The position numbers and the translations under genes are program-made. From the NCBI GenBank assembly GCA_937983065.1, contig CALKAL010000138.1:1-7575 (forward strand): a stretch of DNA of 7,575 nt, written 5' to 3'. Positions 1 to 4,865 of this stretch are shown in pieces; the stretch's first letter is position 1, and every line of letters starts with the position of its first letter. The notes under the pieces are model-generated. The model saw nothing but the letters and a program-made list of their open reading frames with translations, was not told the origin of the DNA and searched no databases. Origin of the DNA: an uncultured Bacillaceae bacterium. GTDB lineage: Bacteria; Bacillota; Bacilli; Bacillales; Alkalibacillaceae.

Positions 1-380
1 TAATTTTTTGAATAAAGCCCGAGCGTTGCATGATAAATCGGTTTGACAACGACTAAATCGGTGTCGTTATTTTCATTATACGTTTCCATCCAAAGGCCAT
101 GGCCGAAGAAATTAGCATCTACTTCACCTTCAGCAACAGCATTATTCGGTTGAATATTATCACTTACGCTAACGATTTCTAAGTTAATTCCCTGTTCTTT
201 CAATATAGGTTGAGCGATTTCAAGAATTTCAGTCATTGGTGGATTAATGGAAGCTACTTCTAGCGTAACCTCTTCTTGAGTATCAGCATTCTCTTCAGTA
301 TCATTATTTTCCCCATCATTATTACTGCAACCTACCAAAATTATGAGTAAAGCTGTAAATAACATAAGAAGTCTTTTCAT
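1..380 (-). CDS. metQ: MetQ/NlpA-family substrate-binding lipoprotein (3' part beyond window)
   Basis: Extracellular, membrane-anchored substrate-binding protein of a methionine-type ABC importer. Only the first 126 codons are present; the gene leaves the window at base 1. The start is the ATG at 380-378, about 10 bases after a GGAGG at 395-391. Residues 1-18 are a lipoprotein signal (MKRLLM, a hydrophobic run, then LVGC with C18 as the lipidated cysteine). An acidic, Asn-rich linker follows, then the NlpA fold start (EVTLEVASINPPMTEILE) and the stretch NNAVAEGEVDANFFGHGLWM. In typical MetQ this last region reads roughly PN.AL..G..DAN.FQH.PYL, so the ligand motif differs here. It is the last gene of the metN-metP-metQ operon, 24 bases after metP. 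The family is certain; the substrate (L-methionine, D-methionine or another sulfur compound) is not. Confidence 0.9.
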   Translation of the reverse strand, partial: MKRLLMLFTALLIILVGCSNNDGENNDTEENADTQEEVTLEVASINPPMTEILEIAQPILKEQGINLEIVSVSDNIQPNNAVAEGEVDANFFGHGLWMETYNENNDTDLVVVKPIYHATLGLYSKN

Positions 381-404
381 TTGTTTTCTACCTCCGTGTA
401 AGTA

Positions 405-1079
405 TTATCTTTTATCAATCACTTTAGAAATAGTCGTTCCCGTAAATTGAATGGCTTGTACTAAAATAATCATGATAATGATCATATACATCATCAGTTC
501 GGTTTCAAATTGTTGATAGCCGTATCGAATCGCAAAGTCTCCAATACCGCCACCGCCAACGACTCCTACAATCGTTGAGTAAGAAATAAAGCTAATCGTT
601 GATGTCGTTAATCCTAAGACGAGTCCAGATCGCGCTTCGACAAGTAAAAATTTAAATATAATCTCTCTTATGGAAGCACCCATAGATACGGCCGCTTCAA
701 TAACTCCCTTTGGTACATCGACTAACGACTGTTCGACAAGTCTTGAATAGTAAGCAACAGCCATGATTGAAAGGGGTACTGTTGCGGCTGCTGTGCCAAT
801 CGCCGTTCCAATGAGCCATCTCGTAAAGGGAATGAGGAAGACGACGAATAGTAAAAATGGAAACGAGCGAACGATGTTTACGAATAAGTTCAATATCGAA
901 AACACGATGCGATTTTCCATAAGTTGGCCTTTTCTCGTTAAAAAAAGTAACGTTCCAAGGGGCAATCCTAAAAAGATCGCAAACAATAAAGACACACCAA
1001 CCATAATAAATGTTTCTTCAATCGATTGCCATATTTCTGCTTGATATTGAACTAGAATTTCAGGCATGACTTTCACCAT
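405..1079 (-). CDS. metP: MetI/MetP-family ABC transporter permease
   Basis: Membrane-spanning permease of the methionine-type importer; two copies would pair with two MetN subunits in the cytoplasmic membrane. The 224-residue length is normal for MetI/MetP. Hydrophobic segments lie near residues 22-46, 58-86, 97-115, 150-175 and 194-216. The EAA loop that docks on the ATPase is visible at about 128-145 (EAAVSMGASIREIIFKF). The glycine-rich GVVGGGGIGDFAIRYGY at about 172-188 is characteristic of this family. The first codons overlap the end of metN by 20 bases, which implies translational coupling. The ATG at 1079 has only a weak GAGAG in front, so the GTG at 1076 or the ATG at 1067 (MPEILV) are alternative starts. 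Confidence 0.93.
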   Translation of the reverse strand: MVKVMPEILVQYQAEIWQSIEETFIMVGVSLLFAIFLGLPLGTLLFLTRKGQLMENRIVFSILNLFVNIVRSFPFLLFVVFLIPFTRWLIGTAIGTAAATVPLSIMAVAYYSRLVEQSLVDVPKGVIEAAVSMGASIREIIFKFLLVEARSGLVLGLTTSTISFISYSTIVGVVGGGGIGDFAIRYGYQQFETELMMYMIIIMIILVQAIQFTGTTISKVIDKR

Positions 1080-1815
1080 CTCTCAATTGCTGTAAAAACC
1101 ATTCAGGTGTATGATTTGAATCGCCAATTCCTTTCGGGTTAAGTTCTATTGTTTCATAAACCTTACCTTGATCAATAATCGTGACAAAGTTACAAATACT
1201 TTTAATGACTTCCATTTCATGACTGACGATGACGATAGTTACGCCGAGTTGTTCGTTAATTTTTTTCAGTACGCTTAATATTTCTCGAGTTGTATTTGGA
1301 TCTAAAGCAGAGGTTGGTTCATCACAAAGTAAAATCTTTGGGTTATTTGCAAGGGCTCTAGCAATCGCCACCCGTTGTTTTTGTCCACCACTTAATTGTC
1401 CAGGATATTTAGCTATCTGTTCTTCTAAGCCGACGAAGCGTAATACTTCAAGGGCTCGTTCTTTTCGTTCTGTTTTTGGATAATTAGCAAGCTCAAGGGC
1501 AACAAGGACATTATCCAAAATCGTTTTATTGTTAACAAGATTAAACTGTTGAAAAATCATGCCGATTGATTGCCTGGCAAGCCGCAATTTTTTGGCGGAT
1601 AATTTCGTAAGTTCTTGTCCATCAACGACTACTTCTCCACTTGTAGGTATTTCTAATAGATTGATCATGCGAAGCAGTGTCGATTTTCCTGCTCCACTTC
1701 TCCCGATAACGCCATAAATATCGCCTTTATTAACGGATAAAGATATTGAGTCAATCGCATGAAATTCAGTTTTATTTTGAATATAAGTTCTCGTGACATT
1801 TGTTAATTTGATCAT
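1060..1815 (-). CDS. metN: MetN-type ABC transporter ATP-binding protein lacking the C-terminal NIL domain
   Basis: Cytoplasmic ATPase that powers the MetP/MetQ importer. The frame is open from 1893, but I choose the ATG at 1815 (MIKLTNVTRTY): AAGGA lies at good spacing before it and family members begin this way. This gives 251 residues. Visible motifs are Walker A GRSGAGKST (38-46), Q-loop FQQFNL (88-93), signature LSGGQKQR (141-148), Walker B ILLCDEPTSALD (161-172) and H-loop H199 in VSHEME. Canonical MetN is about 340 residues, with a C-terminal ACT-like NIL domain that binds methionine and inhibits transport. Here the protein ends about 30 residues after the nucleotide-binding core, with no frameshift visible. 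It is the first gene of the operon and overlaps metP. Assignment to MetN rests on core similarity and on the adjacent MetP and NlpA genes. Confidence 0.92.
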   Translation of the reverse strand: MIKLTNVTRTYIQNKTEFHAIDSISLSVNKGDIYGVIGRSGAGKSTLLRMINLLEIPTSGEVVVDGQELTKLSAKKLRLARQSIGMIFQQFNLVNNKTILDNVLVALELANYPKTERKERALEVLRFVGLEEQIAKYPGQLSGGQKQRVAIARALANNPKILLCDEPTSALDPNTTREILSVLKKINEQLGVTIVIVSHEMEVIKSICNFVTIIDQGKVYETIELNPKGIGDSNHTPEWFLQQLRDGESHA

Positions 1816-1942
1816 TTTTTTGCATCCTTTGCCGGTAAATTGAATGGTGACAAAAAGGGCAATCATCCTAACGCTTTTCTTTTCATCTATCAATATTAGT
1901 TAATGAAAATAGAAAGAACTTTAATAGAACTAACCATTCGTT

Positions 1943-1948
1943 ATTATA
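1943..1948 (-). promoter_or_regulatory. Possible -10 box for the metNPQ operon
   Basis: Read on the minus strand, these bases are a perfect TATAAT, 128 bases before the metN start. No convincing -35 box sits 16-18 bases upstream of it. The box lies inside a short inverted repeat, CGTTA-TTA-TAACG (1939-1951), which could be a repressor site or chance. The call rests on position and the -10 match alone. Confidence 0.35.
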
Positions 1949-2063
1949 ACGTAAAATTAAAAGCAAAACAGGAAAAATGTTTGAGATTGAAACAGGTGAT
2001 ATGAATAAGAGAGGGAAGGCAATGTTTGTCCAAATATTTTTAGCGATTTATCATTAGATAGCA

Positions 2064-2114
2064 GAAGACTCCTTCCTAAAAAAAGGTATAACTTTTAGGT
2101 GGGAGTAGTTCAAG
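2064..2114 (+). repeat. Long stem-loop resembling an IS200/IS605-type right end
   Basis: Arm ACTCC-TT-CCTAAAA (2068-2081) pairs with TTTTAGG-TG-GGAGT (2093-2106), closed by an 11-base loop and interrupted only by a T-G wobble and one mismatch. GAA (2064-2066) and TTC (2109-2111) can extend the base. The layout, an imperfect hairpin followed by GGGAGTAGTTCAAG, resembles the right ends of IS605/TnpB-type elements as I remember them from Firmicutes. No tnpA or tnpB frame lies beside it, so it would be a remnant or a minimal non-autonomous element. The hairpin is certain; its origin is inference. Confidence 0.4.
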
Positions 2115-2250
2115 ATATTCATCAAATTTTCACATTTGGTGGGTAAAGTTTAGTTAGGGGTTAGATTGCATATAAATTGAAACGGAAAATTTCAGCATAC
2201 TACCGTTAGTGGAACTTTTTTAAACATTTCTTTATTTGTTCATTGATTAA

Positions 2251-2361
2251 TTATCCTATGAGATTAAGGATAAGCCGTATGCCTACGGAGGTTTAATCTT
2301 ACTACCTGTAATAATTATGGGCAATTCATTTTTTGATAAATCTCATCAACTAAGGAAATAA
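2251..2361 (+). pseudogene. Possible C-terminal remnant of a small membrane protein
   Basis: Between the stop at 2248-2250 and the stop at 2359-2361 lies an open stretch of 36 codons. It reads like a protein tail: charged start EIKDKP, then YAYGGLILLPVIIMG, a plausible membrane segment, then a polar end FFDKSHQLRK. It has no credible start codon or ribosome binding site, and the only ATG (2317) falls late. The stop lies 12 bases before the osmC start. It could be the decayed end of a gene once upstream of osmC, or chance. I do not recognise the family. Confidence 0.2.
2261..2299 (+). other. Composite two-part hairpin upstream of osmC
   Basis: The outer stem AGATTAA (2261-2267) pairs with TTAATCT (2293-2299). 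Inside it a second stem, CCGTA (2275-2279) with TACGG (2284-2288), closes on the loop TGCC. The asymmetric interior is GGATAAG on the left and AGG plus T on the right. It ends 77 bases before osmC and could be a structured leader element. It matches no riboswitch consensus that I can recall. Confidence 0.35.
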
Positions 2362-2376
2362 AGGGGAGCGATTATG

Positions 2377-2775
2377 ATGAAATTTAATTTAAGTCAAACT
2401 GGGGCTTTTGAAGCAGATTTTGAATATGGGAAAATTGAAATTTCAAGCAATACGGAACTAGGCTTTCGGCCAGTACAACTACTTGTCTCATCACTTGCAG
2501 GATGTAGTGGAGGGCTTTTGAAAAAAATAATGGAAAAGAAACGAATTACTTTTGATTCCATTGAAATAGAGGCAGATATAAAGCGTAATGAAGAAGAAGC
2601 GAATAAAGTAACAAAAATAGCTTTCCATTTCATTGTTTATGGGAATAAATTAAACCAAACTCAAGTTCAAAAATCACTCGACCTTGCAGTAAAAAACTGT
2701 GCAATGATTCATTCTGTAAACAGTGCTATTGAGGTTGTTGAGACAATAGAAGTGAGAGAAAAGCAAAACATCTAA
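2377..2775 (+). CDS. OsmC/Ohr-family protein (putative thiol-dependent peroxidase)
   Basis: Cytoplasmic protein of the OsmC superfamily, whose members reduce organic hydroperoxides, and in some cases other oxidants, with a pair of cysteines. From the ATG at 2377 it has 132 residues, typical of the shorter OsmC-like proteins. The two family cysteines are present: C43 in LAGCSGG, at the start of the long central helix, and C108 in KNCAMIHSV near the C-terminus. The family's beta-rich N-terminus (AFEADFEYGKIEISS) is recognisable. An ATG at 2374 is also possible, but AAGGGGAG at 2361-2368 is 8 bases from 2377 and only 5 from 2374, which favours 2377. The gene stands alone; the next gene starts 181 bases later. 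Its place beside sulfur genes suggests a role with sulfur oxidants, but that is inference. Confidence 0.85.
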   Translation: MKFNLSQTGAFEADFEYGKIEISSNTELGFRPVQLLVSSLAGCSGGLLKKIMEKKRITFDSIEIEADIKRNEEEANKVTKIAFHFIVYGNKLNQTQVQKSLDLAVKNCAMIHSVNSAIEVVETIEVREKQNI

Positions 2776-2956
2776 CGGTTATGAGTACGGATAATACATA
2801 TAATGAAATGTAGTAGTAGTTCATTTATGCTTACCTTTTCAGCCCATTTATCTATCAGAGTTCCAGTTATGTTTTGGAATATGGCTAAAAAAACGATCTC
2901 ACATTTACCTATTAGGGTATATCGTGATGCTGAAATTTTTAAGGAGGTAAATTAGA

Positions 2957-3556
2957 GTGTCGAAAGAACATTGGGATAAAAGTTTTTCGGATAAAAATTT
3001 TGTCTACGGTGAGAAAGAAAATAAGTTTATACATGACATGAGTGAGATCATTCCAGTTCAATCAAAAGTCGGTTGTTTTGCAGAAGGGGAAGGTCGGAAT
3101 GCGGTTTATTTAGCCAAATTGGGTCATGACGTGACGGCTTATGATCAATCTGTTATTGGTCTTAAGAAAACGGATGCACTAGCTAGAAAAAATAATGTTA
3201 CTGTTGAAACTGTTGCAATTGATTTGACGAAAGAAAAAGTGCAAAATAATCAATTTGATGCGACGATTATGGTATTTGGTCATGTCCCAAAAAACAATCA
3301 GCAGTTTTTAATAAAAAATATGATAGATTCGGTTAAATTCGGAGGATATGTCATTTTTGAAGTTTACTCTGAAGACCAACTTAAATATCAAACAGGCGGT
3401 CCTCAATCTATTGACATGTTATATAACCCAACAGAAGTATTAGGGTGGATTAAAAATTACCAATGTATTCACTTTTATTATGGTGAAGTAATACGAAATG
3501 AAGGAAAAAGACATGCTGGATTAGGGCATGTCATTCAAGTTGTTATAAAGAAATAG
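2957..3556 (+). CDS. Class I SAM-dependent methyltransferase (TehB/UbiE-like)
   Basis: Cytoplasmic small-molecule methyltransferase of the Rossmann type, 199 residues. The start is GTG at 2957, nine bases after a perfect AAGGAGG (2941-2947). Motif I, the SAM-binding loop, is at about residues 38-48 (VGCFAEGEGRN); the following strand ends in AYD, with D63 the expected acidic ligand of the SAM ribose. The post-motif region DLTKEKVQNNQFDATIMVF (about 89-107) and FGGYVIFEVY (about 128-137) fit motifs II to III. An early HWDKSFSDKNFVYG resembles the N-terminus of TehB-like enzymes. The substrate cannot be told: a thiol, tellurite/selenite or another oxyanion would fit such relatives. It lies 104 bases before the promoter of the sulfur operon and probably has its own transcript. 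Confidence 0.85.
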   Translation: MSKEHWDKSFSDKNFVYGEKENKFIHDMSEIIPVQSKVGCFAEGEGRNAVYLAKLGHDVTAYDQSVIGLKKTDALARKNNVTVETVAIDLTKEKVQNNQFDATIMVFGHVPKNNQQFLIKNMIDSVKFGGYVIFEVYSEDQLKYQTGGPQSIDMLYNPTEVLGWIKNYQCIHFYYGEVIRNEGKRHAGLGHVIQVVIKK

Positions 3557-3660
3557 TTAAATGTACGGAGATAAAGGACTCTGGTAAATCCATTCGTGGG
3601 GATGAAATGATATTATATCCGCCCCATTTCAGACTACATTAAAAAGCGATTTAAAATAGG

Positions 3661-3687
3661 TTGACAAATTACCCCTAGGGGTATAAT
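3661..3687 (+). promoter_or_regulatory. SigA-type promoter of the yrkF operon
   Basis: A perfect TTGACA (3661-3666) is followed by a perfect TATAAT (3682-3687). The spacer between them is 15 bases, short of the usual 17; using TAATAT (3684-3689) as the -10 gives 17. Transcription would start near 3693-3696, leaving a leader of about 125 bases before yrkF. The spacer is almost wholly filled by the palindrome at 3670-3683, so a bound repressor would exclude RNA polymerase. Confidence 0.8.
3670..3683. promoter_or_regulatory. CsoR/CstR-type operator palindrome TACCCCTAGGGGTA
   Basis: A perfect 14-base palindrome lies between the -35 and -10 boxes and overlaps the first bases of the -10. The TACCCC...GGGGTA pattern is the established operator type of the CsoR family (DUF156). 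In Staphylococcus aureus, CstR uses this type of site to control persulfide-detoxification genes; in Bacillus subtilis the CsoR paralogue YrkD is encoded next to yrkE/yrkF. Derepression by sulfane sulfur is therefore the expected mode here. The repressor gene itself is not in the window. Confidence 0.8.
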
Positions 3688-3735
3688 ATAAGATCATATG
3701 ATTGAAATCCACATGTGGAGCTAGTAAATATTATG

Positions 3736-3760
3736 AAAGTCGTAAAAAATACGACTTTTT
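3736..3760 (+). terminator. Leader terminator-like hairpin upstream of yrkF
   Basis: AAAGTCGTA (3736-3744) pairs perfectly with TACGACTTT (3750-3758) around a five-A loop. The last Ts of the arm run into a TTTTT tract (3756-3760) and then AATTA. It lies about 40 bases after the expected transcription start and 61 bases before yrkF, so it could stop transcripts in the leader. The stem has only three G-C pairs, so termination would be partial at best. Confidence 0.5.
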
Positions 3761-3771
3761 AATTACAACAA

Positions 3772-3795
3772 ATAAATACCTATGCGGGTATTTGT
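3772..3795. promoter_or_regulatory. Second operator-like inverted repeat / hairpin in the yrkF leader
   Basis: AAATACC (3774-3780) and GGTATTT (3787-3793) form an inverted repeat around TATGCG, with a T-G and an A-T pair adding to the base. Its core TACCTATGCGGGTA (3777-3790) has the same 14-base frame and the same TACC...GGTA ends as the promoter operator. It may be a second, weaker CsoR/CstR site, or act in RNA as a leader stem-loop just before the ribosome binding site (AAGGAGG, 3808-3814). Confidence 0.45.
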
Positions 3796-3821
3796 ATTAA
3801 TGGATAAAAGGAGGTAGTTGA

Positions 3822-4373
3822 ATGATTCAAGTGAATATGCAGTTAGATGCAAAAGGTTTAGCTTGTCCGATGCCAGTTGTTAAAACGAAAAAAGCAATTA
3901 CTGATTTGGAAGAAGGCCAGGTAGTAGAAGTTCAAGCAACTGACAAAGGATCAAAAGCAGATTTAGCTGCTTGGGCAAGTTCTGTTGGACACCAATACCT
4001 TGGAACAGTCGAAGTAGACGACGTTCTTTATCATTATATTCGCAAAGGGTCCAATGAGCCAGAAGTTAAAGAAACTTTCGATCAGACTGTTTCCCTTCAT
4101 GAGATTGAATCACGCAATGGTTTAATCTTAGATGTTCGCGAATCCGCAGAATATGCATTCGGTCATATAGACGGTGCAAAATCTATTCCAATGGGAGAAC
4201 TAGAATCTCGTCTAGAAGAATTAGATAGAGAACAGGAAATTTATGTGATTTGCCGCACAGGGAACCGCTCTGATTTAGCGGCACAGTTATTAGCTAAAAA
4301 TGGTTTTACAAGAGTATTTAACGTTCTACCAGGAATGAATGAGTGGAACGGTAAAATAAAAAAAGAAATTTAG
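3822..4373 (+). CDS. yrkF: TusA-rhodanese fusion sulfurtransferase (YrkF type)
   Basis: Two-domain cytoplasmic carrier of sulfane sulfur, 183 residues, about the length of Bacillus subtilis YrkF. The N-terminal TusA domain (about 5-75) holds the CPMP motif with sulfur-carrying C15 in GLACPMPVVKTKKAI. The C-terminal rhodanese domain (about 88-180) has LILDVRE, then HIDGAKSIP, and the active-site loop CRTGNRS with persulfide-forming C144, ending in LPGMNEWNG. Both transfer cysteines are intact, so sulfur could pass between the domains. AAGGAGG precedes the ATG by seven bases. It is the first gene of the operon, and its TAG stop overlaps the ribosome binding site of the next gene. In Staphylococcus CstA the order is more elaborate (rhodanese-TusA-rhodanese). 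Confidence 0.92.
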   Translation: MIQVNMQLDAKGLACPMPVVKTKKAITDLEEGQVVEVQATDKGSKADLAAWASSVGHQYLGTVEVDDVLYHYIRKGSNEPEVKETFDQTVSLHEIESRNGLILDVRESAEYAFGHIDGAKSIPMGELESRLEELDREQEIYVICRTGNRSDLAAQLLAKNGFTRVFNVLPGMNEWNGKIKKEI

Positions 4374-4386
4374 GAGGAATTTAATT

Positions 4387-4782
4387 ATGTCAGAAAGAGT
4401 AGCTATTATTGCCGCAAACGGAGGTCTGTTTGATGGATACAAAGTATTTAACATCGCAACTGCAGCGGCAGCATCAGAAAAAGAAGTTCAAATCTTTTTC
4501 ACGTTTGAAGGACTTAACTTGATTCACAAACAGGGAATGCATCATTTAGAAATGCCAGAAGGAAAGGAACATTTTGCAGAAGGATTCAAAAAAGCAAATG
4601 TACCTTCTATTCCAGAATTAGTGGAAATGGCTCAAGAACTTGGTGTTAAATTTATTGCATGTCAAATGACGATGGATGTTATGGGACTTTCGAAAGATGA
4701 CTTTATTGAAGGAATCGAAGTTGGTGGGGCAGTAACCTTTTTAGAATATGCTAAAGATGCATCACCAACTTTAACATTTTAA
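4387..4782 (+). CDS. DsrE/DsrF-like family sulfur-carrier protein
   Basis: A 131-residue DsrE-superfamily protein (DsrE2/YrkE-like). Such proteins bind persulfide on a conserved cysteine and relay it between TusA and partner enzymes. Visible are the N-terminal strand VAIIAANGG with GLFDGYKVFNIATAAAA, the strand VQIFFTFEGLNLI (about 34-46), and the diagnostic FIACQMTMDVMG, with C92 as the likely sulfur acceptor. The ending EVGGAVTFLEYA is also typical. The AGGAGG at 4372-4377 starts inside the stop codon of yrkF, so the two are translationally coupled. It resembles B. subtilis YrkE (about 160 residues) but is shorter and sits after, not before, the yrkF-like gene, so I leave the symbol blank. 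Confidence 0.87.
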   Translation: MSERVAIIAANGGLFDGYKVFNIATAAAASEKEVQIFFTFEGLNLIHKQGMHHLEMPEGKEHFAEGFKKANVPSIPELVEMAQELGVKFIACQMTMDVMGLSKDDFIEGIEVGGAVTFLEYAKDASPTLTF

Positions 4783-4802
4783 CAAATTTATATGAAGAAA
4801 AA

Positions 4803-4827
4803 TGCAGTGGAGGTAATCTCTACTGTA
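4803..4827. other. Intercistronic stem-loop between dsrE-like gene and yrkH
   Basis: TGCAGTGGAG (4803-4812) pairs with CTCTACTGTA (4818-4827) across a GTAAT loop: ten pairs, two of them G-U. On the plus strand it is followed by As, so it is not a classical terminator. On the minus strand the stem is followed by TTTTTC, but no minus-strand gene ends here. A role in mRNA processing or stability is more likely. Confidence 0.5.
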
Positions 4828-4865
4828 AAAAACGAATTCAAGTATACGTAAGGGGGTAACTAGAG

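Larger units (their letters stand above)
1816..2373. other. Intergenic region between divergent metN and osmC
   Basis: This gap of about 560 bases has no convincing complete gene. It contains the putative metN -10 box (1943-1948), a short ATG-led frame at 2001-2057 (MNKRGKAMFVQIFLAIYH then stop), a long stem-loop at 2064-2111, a composite hairpin at 2261-2299 within an open stretch without a start codon (2251-2361), and the osmC ribosome binding site at 2361-2368. I looked on the minus strand for an S-box (SAM) or T-box leader in front of metN and recognised neither. Confidence 0.6.

Noticed and set aside
763..1044. Plus-strand frame inside metP
   Set aside because: It is the complement of a well-supported permease gene and has no family features.
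1816..1893. N-terminal extension of MetN from 1893
   Set aside because: The extra 26 residues match nothing expected in MetN, and the ATG at 1815 has an AAGGA ribosome binding site and the family's usual MI.L start.
2200..2220. CTAC/GTGG mini-stem followed by AACTTTTTT, considered as a terminator
   Set aside because: Only four pairs including a wobble, with no gene ending just upstream.
2827..2955. Plus-strand 42-codon frame starting at ATG 2827 and ending in the methyltransferase leader
   Set aside because: It has no ribosome binding site, runs over the AAGGAGG of the next gene, and its sequence resembles no family; the complementary strand reads more like protein.
3597..3626. TGGGG/CCCCA inverted repeat after the methyltransferase, considered as a terminator
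   Set aside because: The stem is five pairs with a 20-base loop and is followed by ATTTCAGAC, not a T-tract.
3698..3724. Eight-codon leader peptide MIEIHMWS in the yrkF leader
   Set aside because: No ribosome binding site precedes it and it has no run of cysteine or methionine codons that would explain sulfur-linked attenuation.
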